Shown here piece after piece: positions 17,046-23,686 of a stretch of 42,265 bases of DNA. Source of the stretch: a virus. The position numbers and the translations under genes were made by a program. The notes below the pieces were generated by a model that made no database searches, was not told the DNA's origin, and saw nothing but the letters and a program-made list of their open reading frames with translations. Numbering within the stretch: position 1 is the stretch's first letter; each line of letters opens with the position of its first letter. The stretch is taken from IMG/VR virus record IMGVR_UViG_3300025889_000243, positions 1-42,265 of that record; one strand, 5' to 3'.

Positions 17046-18399
17046 CGTCTTCCTCTGCTATTCCGACTTCTTCCTCTTCTTCCATGACTTTTGCATTTGC
17101 ATCATATCGAAGTTCAGCAATATTCATAAGATCCTCTATAACTTCTGGGTGATCACTTACATTAATGTCTGCACCATTTAAGTTACGTAGGAAAGAAGCT
17201 ATTTCTCTTAGATCGTGTGGAGCTACATCACCAGCTACAATAGTTGGCATTAGATTGTAGTCTAGTCCGTTTAACTGCCATAGACGTTCTACAAGCTGTT
17301 TATTTAAGACATCGACTATAGATTGTATGTAGCTTTCTAATGCACGTAGGAATAAGTCAGTCTTAGACTTAGACAACGCATAAGAACCAGCAGTATTACC
17401 ACCAAGCATAAGAAACTCAGATAATACACTTCTTGCTATGTCATGTTGGTATCTTCTTACAACAGGGTCTATATCTATGTTTCGAGATCCGTTAGAAGAC
17501 ATTAATTCAACATCAACTAGCTTTTGACTTGTTGGACTACCATCCTTGTCTGGATATGTATCAGAAGGTAGTATTATGTAACCTTGTTCGTTAAACTTAA
17601 CATCTCTAAGTATTTGCTTAAGATTATTTACGAATGTTGTTTGACCACTAGAAGCATCTGTAGATAAGTACTCTGCTGGAATACGAGCTACTGGAATACC
17701 AGCTAGTTCTCTTTCAATAGCTATAGCCTCAATAGACTGTATATTATTAAGATACTCATAAGAAGTATAAGCGTTCCTAAGTATGGATCTACCAGAAGGA
17801 TCTCCATTAACAGTAGTAGTTCTATAATAAAGACTCTTAGAAGAAGGAATAAAGTGTGTATTACCACGAAAACCAACATCCTGATATAAACCTTTTACAT
17901 AACCTGTTTTGTGGTCTACTTCAAATCTGTTAACTGTCCAAGGTGCGCGAGAACATATCTTACGTACACCTAATCTACCATCAGTATATTTAGAGTTCTT
18001 CTTACCAGAAGTCTCTTGCGGTCCAATTCTTCTTTTGTATACAACTTCAAACCAAGCAAAGCCATAAGATAGAGAAGATATAGCTTCTGATATATGATCA
18101 TCTAATGTATGGTCCATATCATTAAATATAGACTCTACAAAATCAGCTTCTCTTTTAGCCGCCTCAGAATCATCTGCTGGCATAACCTTAAGATCAACAT
18201 CTCTTAGTACTTGTTCTGTTGCATACATGACAGCACCAATCGTACTGTCGTTATCTCTCATTTCACGGTATTTACGTATAGCACGTTTACCACGTAACTC
18301 TGGCAGAAATTCATCTGCTCTAATTTGACCATTTGTGGTATTATCACCAGCTACACCAAGATAAGACTTGGCTTTTGTTTCAGAGAGCTTTTCAACCAT
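17038..18399 (-). CDS. Portal protein (DUF935-like)
   Basis: The 453-residue protein has RKYREMRDNDSTIGAVMYAT near residue 42, then VNRFEVDHKTGYVKGLYQDV and LERELAGIP-like central patterns, matching DUF935/Mu gp29-type portals. It follows the large terminase and overlaps a small virion gene. The acidic C-terminus (MEEEEEVGIAEEDDA) is usual for portals. It should form the dodecameric ring through which DNA is packaged and released. Confidence 0.88.
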   Translation of the reverse strand: MVEKLSETKAKSYLGVAGDNTTNGQIRADEFLPELRGKRAIRKYREMRDNDSTIGAVMYATEQVLRDVDLKVMPADDSEAAKREADFVESIFNDMDHTLDDHISEAISSLSYGFAWFEVVYKRRIGPQETSGKKNSKYTDGRLGVRKICSRAPWTVNRFEVDHKTGYVKGLYQDVGFRGNTHFIPSSKSLYYRTTTVNGDPSGRSILRNAYTSYEYLNNIQSIEAIAIERELAGIPVARIPAEYLSTDASSGQTTFVNNLKQILRDVKFNEQGYIILPSDTYPDKDGSPTSQKLVDVELMSSNGSRNIDIDPVVRRYQHDIARSVLSEFLMLGGNTAGSYALSKSKTDLFLRALESYIQSIVDVLNKQLVERLWQLNGLDYNLMPTIVAGDVAPHDLREIASFLRNLNGADINVSDHPEVIEDLMNIAELRYDANAKVMEEEEEVGIAEEDDA

Positions 18400-18400
18400 T

Positions 18401-19759
18401 TTATTTTAAGCCTTGTGCGTTACTATATGCCAACTTCAACTGGGGCTTGGCGTATCCATTTAATGAAAGGTCCGTTATTGCCCAAACGCAAGCATCAAGA
18501 CGGTCTGGTGACCCTTTGGACCCTAAAGGTTCCCACTGTACCATCTGATCTTCTAATTCGTTTAATCCCTTAACGTGCTTTACTTTACCTTGCTCATAAA
18601 GTGCAGAAACAGGTTCGGCTCTTGCCATCTTGCCTCTTGAAGCGTGTACTAACTTAATTGGGATTGTTTCATCCTCTGTGTGAAGGGTATGTCTTACCAT
18701 ATCTCCACCCTGATTTCTCTCAGCTACAATTCTATCAGCCATATGCTCGTAATAGAGATTTACTGCTTTAGATGCCCATTGTTGAGGTGTGTATCTTCCA
18801 GTATGATCTTCTAGTACGTAAGCTACACCGTTTACATCTACTCCTGCAACTACAATACCAGTTAAGTCCGAGTCTGTCTTCGATGTTATAGCTGGGTCAA
18901 TAGATACGATAACACGGTTTAGGTCAGGTACATCACCCTTTCTAATCTCACATTTAGCTAGTAACTCTCTACTCCACAAAGCCCCAGATGCTTCGTCTAG
19001 TATTTCAGCATAGAGTTCCTGTCTACCAAGACGAGTTCCCTCATATGTCTTTTTTACAGCATCTAGAAACGTATCTGCTAAATTAGCTGAGTTATCGTAT
19101 GTAGACCCTTTAGAGATAACTGTCTTGTCATCTTCTAGTATAGCTCTTAATAACTTTGTTGTCTTAGGTGTTGTTGTTACAAAGAGTTGCGGCCTACGAC
19201 CTAACCGTAAACCAAACATCATCATATCCCAAGTTTCTTGTGCGTTTCTCCAAGCACATAACTCATCAGCCCAAGCACTGTATGCCTGTGGACCACGTAA
19301 TCGTTCTGGGTCCTCTGCTGAGAAGAATACAGCTTTAGCCCCATTCTCCCATGTTAAGGTATTATTCGTAGGCGACCAAACAGGATAACCCATTACCTTA
19401 TTCTTATATGTCTTATCTCCAGCCCAACATACACTTAATAGCCCACTGTCACCCTCAACCATCACGCGACGAACATCACCTTTAGTTGGAGCCACACAAT
19501 GGACTATTTTATCACCTTTACGTATTCTATGTCTAACCCACTCTGCTCCAGCACGAGTTTTACCCCATCCTCTACCAGCAAGAGCTACCCAAACATTCCA
19601 ATTACCTTCAGGTTCAAGTTGTTCAGGTCTGGCCCAAAAACTCCAGTTATGTCTTAGTTCCTCTGACTTTTTAGGACCCAGTTGTTTTAATAAGGCTTGT
19701 ACTTTTTCAGTGGGTAAGTCCCGAAGTACGTCAGCCGTAATTCTTTTCGTCTGCATCAT
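18401..19759 (-). CDS. terL: Terminase large subunit
   Basis: The 452-residue ATPase/nuclease has Walker A AGRGWGKTRA at 61-70, Walker B AWADEL at 162-167 (D165, E166), a TTTP coupling motif at 195-198, and the RNase H-like nuclease with VIVSIDPAI (D288) and DSDLTGIVVAG following. The SPDRLDACVWA end supplies a further acidic metal ligand. The family is close to the GTA/alphaproteobacterial type. The gene overlaps terS by 29 nt. It packages DNA into proheads. Confidence 0.95.
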   Translation of the reverse strand: MMQTKRITADVLRDLPTEKVQALLKQLGPKKSEELRHNWSFWARPEQLEPEGNWNVWVALAGRGWGKTRAGAEWVRHRIRKGDKIVHCVAPTKGDVRRVMVEGDSGLLSVCWAGDKTYKNKVMGYPVWSPTNNTLTWENGAKAVFFSAEDPERLRGPQAYSAWADELCAWRNAQETWDMMMFGLRLGRRPQLFVTTTPKTTKLLRAILEDDKTVISKGSTYDNSANLADTFLDAVKKTYEGTRLGRQELYAEILDEASGALWSRELLAKCEIRKGDVPDLNRVIVSIDPAITSKTDSDLTGIVVAGVDVNGVAYVLEDHTGRYTPQQWASKAVNLYYEHMADRIVAERNQGGDMVRHTLHTEDETIPIKLVHASRGKMARAEPVSALYEQGKVKHVKGLNELEDQMVQWEPLGSKGSPDRLDACVWAITDLSLNGYAKPQLKLAYSNAQGLK

Positions 19760-20153
19760 AATCAGAGTTTCCTTGTTCGGGGTCAGAACTCTTACCTAAT
19801 AATACCATAAGTGAATCTATGGCACTTTCATCTGTGTCAGGGTCAGTATCTTGTTCTACTTCATTTACAGTAGATGTAGGTGACCAACCTCCCTTAGATC
19901 TTAAATATAACTCTTGAGATTTAAAGTCACCGTCTAGTGCCTGTTGAACTACAACATCACCAATACGACTTACAATATCAGCTTTCTCTTCCGATATTAT
20001 ACCACCATAAAGTTTATAGAATGTAGTTGTAGAAGCAGGTGCGTACTGATACTTCTGTATCGAACCCATAATATCTTTTACTGGTACTCCACTACGAATA
20101 CCCTTACGAACCTTGTTCGCTATAACTACACTAAAAGGAAGTGCATCTTTCAT
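19731..20153 (-). CDS. Terminase small subunit-like protein
   Basis: The 140-residue protein directly before terL has an N-terminal helix-turn-helix-like part (VRKGIRSGVPVKDIMGSIQK, ASTTTFYKLYGGIISEEKAD) and a helical oligomerisation middle (VSRIGDVVVQQALDGDFKSQ), ending in a long acidic tail. This is the common layout of small terminases that bind the packaging site. It is the first gene of the leftward virion operon, about 220 nt downstream of the late promoter. Confidence 0.75.
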   Translation of the reverse strand: MKDALPFSVVIANKVRKGIRSGVPVKDIMGSIQKYQYAPASTTTFYKLYGGIISEEKADIVSRIGDVVVQQALDGDFKSQELYLRSKGGWSPTSTVNEVEQDTDPDTDESAIDSLMVLLGKSSDPEQGNSDYDADEKNYG

Positions 20154-20288
20154 TTTTATTACTACCCTATAGTGGAAATAAGAATCCCCTCTTCAGCATG
20201 ACCACTTCTATTAAATAATATTTGAGTAGATTCGTCATGGTTTAGGGGAAATAGTTTTAAGACTACAATAGATCTTTCGATTATTAAA

Positions 20289-20365
20289 CTTAAGTTATAA
20301 CTTACGTTATTAACTATATTAATATATATACTATTAGTAAAAAATCTTAAGTATATACTTACGTT
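20289..20365 (-). promoter_or_regulatory. AACGTAAGT repeats in the terS leader
   Basis: On the minus strand AACGTAAGTATA (20365-20354) and a 23-nt unit built of AATAACGTAAGTTATA followed by ACTTAAG (20311-20289) lie downstream of the late promoter. The same two units, in the same order and orientation, lie downstream of the promoter before the primase-helicase (26291-26364). They may be operators or leader-RNA elements. Confidence 0.6.
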
Positions 20366-20374
20366 GTGTCTCTT

Positions 20375-20415
20375 ACTTATTATATAGCACTATTTTTAAG
20401 AATAATATAAGTAAA
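20375..20415 (-). promoter_or_regulatory. Phage promoter element copy 1 (late, virion operon)
   Basis: A 41-nt element reads leftward: TTTACTTATA, 13 nt, then AAAATAGTGCTATATA and ATAAGT. It is almost the same as 29797-29837 and shares both blocks and the spacing with 26240-26280. The second block holds an extended -10-like TGCTATAT. It is oriented into terS and is the only promoter-like element seen before the 20-kb virion operon. Confidence 0.78.
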
Positions 20416-20858
20416 TAATTTAAGTTTTTTTATATGTGTTTGAAAACTAACGATTCTTTTTTTCTAGTGTAGATCTGTGATCATTGGTGGTGTAGTTGAC
20501 TTAAGTGGGTAGCGCATATTATGACCCTCTAGTAGAAATGTACATTTTAGTTTAAAACAAGGCAAACTAATTTTCTTATGTTGTAGATAGGGGTGAATGC
20601 CGCCCCCCACCTCCGAATCACCTAGGAAATCCTAGGGTCCCATAAGTCAAGGGCTATAGTGGAAATAATGGCTATTACGTAGCGTAAAATGACCGTTTTT
20701 GGCTGTTTTTACTCGGTTTTGGTGTGGTTTGGTCTAAAACCTGAGAGAATCTCTCGGATAGCGAGTCGGCAACACAATAACACATAAAATCAAGACGCTG
20801 TGAGAGCCGTTTTAAAGCCCATACAACCACCGTTTAGACTCTAGGCTATTGAACTACA

Positions 20859-20890
20859 TAAAAAAAGACTCACGCTGTTACACGTGAGCC
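20859..20890 (-). terminator. Rho-independent terminator of the small-gene operon
   Basis: On the minus strand a stem CTCACG/CGTGAG (20888-20883 with 20874-20869, 8-nt loop) is followed by UCUUUUUUU (20868-20860). It lies about 30 nt past the stop of the last small leftward gene and should isolate that operon from the terS control region. Confidence 0.85.
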
Positions 20891-20920
20891 AGTGAGGAGA
20901 AAACAGATTAAAAAGATCAA

Positions 20921-21103
20921 CTAGTTCTTTGGTTCTTTGTATACCTCCAGTTGGATCTTAAAATGGTAGCAGGTCCAGTCCTTGACGTTGGAGTCTACTA
21001 TTCGATCAAACGCGGACTCAAATTGTTTATGTTCTTCATCGGTTAACCTATCGCCTTTAACTTCTATAATTGCGGTTGGTGTTATTATATCACTGTAATC
21101 CAT
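20921..21103 (-). CDS. Hypothetical small protein, last gene of leftward cassette
   Basis: I do not recognise the 60-residue protein. It starts MDYSDIITPTAIIEVKGDRL, is acidic, and has a strand-helix-strand feel (TDEEHKQFESAFDRIVD, then WTCYHFKIQLEVY). AAGGAGTC lies 10 nt before the ATG, the same junction sequence as in the other genes of the cassette. It overlaps the upstream DUF7227-like gene by 14 nt and precedes the terminator. Confidence 0.75.
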   Translation of the reverse strand: MDYSDIITPTAIIEVKGDRLTDEEHKQFESAFDRIVDSNVKDWTCYHFKIQLEVYKEPKN

Positions 21104-21836
21104 TGACTAGACTCCTTGCCTTATTCTTAGCAGTACCGTGCGCAACGATAGCGACTGATTTTGCTTTGATTGTATTGCCACTACATAACTTGCAACGCTC
21201 ACAAGTGACTCGCCTGCCTGCCTCTTCACTAGCAGGGCATAAGACTTCATGGCCTTTGATAATGTCTGATAAGCTACTAATGACTCTAAATGTCCTTTCA
21301 CCTCTAGACCATGCGTTAACGGCATCATTAGCAGAGTCTGCGCTTGTCATAAGTGTTGACGGTGAACAGTTAGACTCGCCGTGAGTATAACCAGTATGGC
21401 CCATAGACTCAGACAATAGGGAGTCCCATATGTAAGACGGGCAAGCCATAGGGTCGCCATACGTGCCTAAACGTACCATTTGACCACGACCTAACGCTTG
21501 AATCTCTTTATGCCCATTAACGCGCTTATATTGGCCTTTTTTATAGGCTTTGTACTTACCTAGCGGAGCATGAGCTAAAGTAACGTAGCAAGTTCGATCT
21601 TTAGCTTGACCCTTGTCTAAATTGGTTGGTTGTCCTCTATGGATACAGTCGCCACATATTGAGCGATCACCACCAGTTCTAGACGCAGTAATAGGGTCAA
21701 TATCTGATCTGATAATAAAAGTTTGCACCATGTCACCAGTCTTAGAATTGCGCGAACCAGTTTGGATTAAAACCGTAATGTCGAGTCCGTCAATATTCGA
21801 AGGACCCTCATAAGCTATAAAAGTTTTAAACGCCAT
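21090..21836 (-). CDS. DUF7227-like phage protein with Cys clusters
   Basis: The 248-residue protein has RNSKTGDMVQTFIIRSDIDP, then SICGDCIHRG (two Cys and a His) and a later CYVTLAHAPLG. The C-terminal region has CPASEEAGRR and CERCKLCSG. From memory this is the DUF7227 family, common in phages and of unknown function. The paired Cys suggest metal binding, perhaps zinc. Start ATG is fused to the previous stop (GAGGAGTCGGAATAATG). It is the largest gene of the small leftward cassette. Confidence 0.75.
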   Translation of the reverse strand: MAFKTFIAYEGPSNIDGLDITVLIQTGSRNSKTGDMVQTFIIRSDIDPITASRTGGDRSICGDCIHRGQPTNLDKGQAKDRTCYVTLAHAPLGKYKAYKKGQYKRVNGHKEIQALGRGQMVRLGTYGDPMACPSYIWDSLLSESMGHTGYTHGESNCSPSTLMTSADSANDAVNAWSRGERTFRVISSLSDIIKGHEVLCPASEEAGRRVTCERCKLCSGNTIKAKSVAIVAHGTAKNKARSLVNGLQ

Positions 21837-22039
21837 TATTCCGACTCCTCTAAAATCTGTTTAAACTGTTCTAAAACTTTCTTTTTACTACCCTTGAGTC
21901 CGAACTCCCTTTTAATAATCTTGTAACAGCTTTGACCTCTGGACAATGTGAGTCCGTGGTTCGCTTCAAGTTCGAGTCCTTTTAACAAGGTCCTATGTCT
22001 AAAATTAAGAATGTTTTCTCTACCTGTTATCATTGTCAT
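21836..22039 (-). CDS. Hypothetical small protein
   Basis: I do not recognise the 67-residue basic protein. It is mostly helical (GLELEANHGLTLSRGQSCYK, IIKREFGLKGSKKKVLEQFK) and ends LEESE. Its last codons contain the GAGGAGTC ribosome site of the next gene, whose ATG overlaps its stop (TAATG). A DNA- or RNA-binding role is possible from charge alone. Confidence 0.75.
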   Translation of the reverse strand: MTMITGRENILNFRHRTLLKGLELEANHGLTLSRGQSCYKIIKREFGLKGSKKKVLEQFKQILEESE

Positions 22040-22227
22040 TATTTTGACTCCTCTAATTTTAATTCAAATGGGAAAAGGTTGTTTAATTCATCAGCGAAAA
22101 GACAAACAGTGAATCTATCTCCTTTTGTATTAGTGATTATTAAATGAGTTACAAAAACTGGATTATCTCCGATTTCGTGAGTCTTCCAATCAATACTCTT
22201 AACATCATGTAAATTTAAATTATTCAT
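22039..22227 (-). CDS. Hypothetical small protein
   Basis: The 62-residue protein starts MNNLNLHDVKSIDWKTHEIG and is probably strand-rich (PVFVTHLIITNTKGDRFTVC). It ends LEESK, again coding the GGAGTC junction for the next gene, with TAATG overlap. No family recognised. Confidence 0.75.
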   Translation of the reverse strand: MNNLNLHDVKSIDWKTHEIGDNPVFVTHLIITNTKGDRFTVCLFADELNNLFPFELKLEESK

Positions 22228-22448
22228 TATTCAGACTCCTTATAATGTGAATAAACTGTATCATTGAATCGCCTCATTATAACCATACTTTGAAAAGCCT
22301 TTTCAGCTTCCGACCAAAAATCGGATTTATAAAGTATATCTAAACGCCCTTGAATGTACTCAAAAACCTCCGATAAGTTATTGAATGTGAAACCGTCAAA
22401 TTCAATCCAGTTTCCAACATTGCTCCAATCTATTGCTTTATTTGTCAT
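22227..22448 (-). CDS. Hypothetical small protein
   Basis: The 73-residue acidic protein starts MTNKAIDWSNVGNWIEFDGF and is helical later (SEVFEYIQGRLDILYKSDFW). It ends YKESE with the AAGGAGTC junction and TAATG overlap into the next gene. Its start overlaps a 38-codon gene by 11 nt. No family recognised. Confidence 0.75.
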   Translation of the reverse strand: MTNKAIDWSNVGNWIEFDGFTFNNLSEVFEYIQGRLDILYKSDFWSEAEKAFQSMVIMRRFNDTVYSHYKESE

Positions 22449-22554
22449 TATCTTGACTCCCGAACATGATTAAAAATTGCTGAAACCAAAAATATAAAAT
22501 GATTAATGGAACAAGCGAACCTAAAACTATGCATATTAAATCAAATAAACTCAT
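22438..22554 (-). CDS. 38-residue membrane microprotein
   Basis: A short gene starts at the ATG at 22554, which overlaps the previous stop (TAATG) after AAGGAGTC. It reads MSLFDLICIVLGSLVPLIIL, then YFWFQQFLIMFGSQDNDK. Almost all of residues 3-31 is hydrophobic, so it should span the membrane once. It fits the same junction pattern as its neighbours, which is the main support that it is real. Confidence 0.65.
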   Translation of the reverse strand: MSLFDLICIVLGSLVPLIILYFWFQQFLIMFGSQDNDK

Positions 22555-22754
22555 TATTTTGACTCCTTTTTGGTTCCGTCTTCATTCCATCCGCAATAGT
22601 CCAAGATCCAAGACCTAGCAAAACTTGCGTTCTCTTCAACATTCTCTGGATTAGATAACGGTTTTAATTTCTCGATTATGTCGGACATTACCCAACTATT
22701 TGAAAATTCTATTTCTGATTTAATAAAATCTACTATGTGACTCATATCTCTCAT
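22554..22754 (-). CDS. Hypothetical small protein, first gene of leftward cassette
   Basis: The 66-residue acidic protein starts MRDMSHIVDFIKSEIEFSNS and ends KKESK. The ribosome site AGGAGTTAAAAA resembles the cassette junction. An ATG four codons later (MSHIV) is an alternative start. It is the promoter-proximal gene of the leftward cassette that begins in the 22755-23686 control region. No family recognised. Confidence 0.72.
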   Translation of the reverse strand: MRDMSHIVDFIKSEIEFSNSWVMSDIIEKLKPLSNPENVEENASFARSWILDYCGWNEDGTKKESK

Positions 22755-22975
22755 TTTTTAACTCCTATTTATTAATTGATTAATTGATTAAATATTAAAC
22801 CTAGTTTTCTTCTAGGTAGACTCTGCTTCCTTAGTACCCTTGAGAATTGCCGACGTGGAGTCCTGTTCTCGCTTGGTGTGCTTATGCCGCCTAGGTGGTT
22901 TATATCGATTCGGTCTAGGTCATCCGCGTACCATTAATAGGCGTTATTTTCAGCATAAATTCAAGACTTTTTTTG

Positions 22976-22990
22976 CCTATTATATAGTAT
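22976..22990 (-). promoter_or_regulatory. Candidate leftward promoter -10 region
   Basis: On the minus strand ATACTATATAATAGG shares CTATATAATA with the -10-like block of the phage promoter element. It faces the leftward small-gene cassette about 220 nt away. No matching upstream TTTACTTATA block is visible, so a host-type promoter is equally possible. Confidence 0.45.
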
Positions 22991-23117
22991 AAATAAAATG
23001 CTCTCAGATCGATTTTAAGCCGATTCTAGGGGGGTAAACGACTCTCGCTTATCATACATCAAAAAAATGATTCCCTGCGATTTGGGCGTGTCAACCCCTA
23101 AAATGAGGAACAGAAAA

Positions 23118-23248
23118 AGAACAAACCGTGAACGAATCATAAACGAAAAACTCGGATAAATTATAAAATGTCAATAGCTAATATTATTAATAAAGAGAAC
23201 AAAACGTGAACAGATTCCTGGTCCATAAATATAGAACAAAACGTGAAC
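23118..23248 (+). repeat. Three direct repeats AGAACAAAACGTGAAC
   Basis: Copies lie at 23118-23133 (one mismatch, ACAAACCGTG), 23196-23211 and 23233-23248 (both exact). The third ends 10 nt before the -35 of the rightward promoter. Spacing of 78 and 37 nt and one orientation suggest binding sites for a regulator or initiator. Confidence 0.75.
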
Positions 23249-23258
23249 AAAATATCTA

Positions 23259-23288
23259 TTGACTAAAAATAGCGAATCATGGTAAAAT
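23259..23288 (+). promoter_or_regulatory. Rightward sigma-70-like early promoter 1
   Basis: TTGACT (23259-23264), an 18-nt spacer and TAAAAT (23283-23288) face the early operon, directly downstream of the third AGAACAAAACGTGAAC repeat. If used, the transcript leader would include the iterons and the motif cluster. Confidence 0.55.
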
Positions 23289-23310
23289 GGATTGACGACC
23301 TATCGAAAGA

Positions 23311-23501
23311 TTCGAATCAGTTGCATAATTGTCACACATTAAAAAATTCAATTTGTCAAGGTGGTATTTTGACACGTTGCGAATCAGTTGCAAAAATGTC
23401 ACTGTTGCATTTATGTTACATTGTCACAAAAATATCACTGTTGCAGAATTATCACACTGTGGTAAAAATATCACTGTTGCAGAAATGTCACACTGTTGCA
23501 T
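23311..23501 (+). repeat. Iteron-like repeats (AAAAATRTCACTGTTGCA)
   Basis: A unit near AAAAATATCACTGTTGCA recurs at 23390-23410, 23427-23446, 23462-23482 and 23482-23501, with a degenerate copy at 23446-23462. Related GAATCAGTTGCA units lie at 23314 and 23381. Spacing is about 20-37 nt, all in one direction. The AT-rich setting beside the motif cluster suits an initiator-binding array or regulatory array. Confidence 0.7.
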
Positions 23502-23504
23502 TTA

Positions 23505-23648
23505 TACCCCACCGATGGAAAATGACCCCCCACCAGTGGAAATAGAGAGTCGACCCCCACCAGTGGAAAATGACCCCACCGATGGAAATAAAGAGTCAGA
23601 CCCCCACCGATGGAAAATGATTTTACTTGACCCCACCGATGGAAAATG
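23505..23648 (+). repeat. Cluster of six oriented CC-N6-GGAAA motifs
   Basis: Copies lie at 23505-23525, 23525-23545, 23552-23572, 23573-23593, 23600-23620 and 23629-23648. The units read CCCCACCGATGGAAAATGA or CCACCAGTGGAAATAGAG with small changes. They are the densest group of a motif found about 28 times in the window. They have mosaic halves: CGAT or CAGT before GG, and AAAATGA or AAATAAAGAG after it. Confidence 0.85.
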
Positions 23649-23655
23649 TCATAAT
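23627..23655 (+). promoter_or_regulatory. Rightward sigma-70-like early promoter 2, spacer occupied by the motif
   Basis: TTGACC (23627-23632), a 17-nt spacer and CATAAT (23650-23655) lie 32 nt before the first early gene. The spacer is CCACCGATGGAAAATGT, a copy of the oriented motif, so a motif-binding factor would directly control this promoter. Confidence 0.68.
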
Positions 23656-23686
23656 GATTCGTATAAACTAGAATAAAGGTAAAGAC

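Larger units (their letters stand above)
20154..20920. other. 767-nt non-coding region before terS
   Basis: There is no credible gene here. Going from terS outwards it holds a copy of the oriented motif (20164-20182), the AACGTAAGT operator-like repeats, the late promoter element (20375-20415), further motif copies (20523-20541, 20650-20671), a hairpin CCTAGG-aaat-CCTAGG (about 20630-20647), a hairpin GAGAG-aat-CTCTC (about 20743-20755) and the terminator of the small-gene operon at the right end. Packaging (cos/pac) sites often lie beside terS, so this is also the best place to look for one. Confidence 0.75.
22755..23686. other. 932-nt control region between divergent early operons
   Basis: No convincing gene is present. 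From left to right it has an ATTAATTG tandem (22771-22795), a small hairpin (22800-22816), a GC-richer structured stretch (22817-22950), a leftward -10-like element (22976-22990), three AGAACAAAACGTGAAC-type repeats (23118-23248), a rightward promoter (23259-23288), iteron-like repeats (23311-23501), six copies of the oriented motif (23505-23648) and a second rightward promoter (23627-23655). It separates leftward from rightward early genes and is the best candidate for the replication origin. Confidence 0.8.

Noticed and set aside
22800-22950. tRNA gene in the GC-richer stretch
   Set aside because: I could not find a T-arm GTTCGANNC or a 7-bp acceptor stem on either strand; no other tRNA-like sequence was seen in the window.
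23311-23501. CRISPR array
   Set aside because: Repeat units are short, imperfect and closely spaced, with no spacers of even length and no cas genes.
23279-23676. Two overlapping + strand frames of 88 and 115 codons
   Set aside because: They translate the iterons and the motif cluster (repeats of PPPVEND and NITVAE type), have no ribosome site worth noting, and lie in a control region with two promoters.
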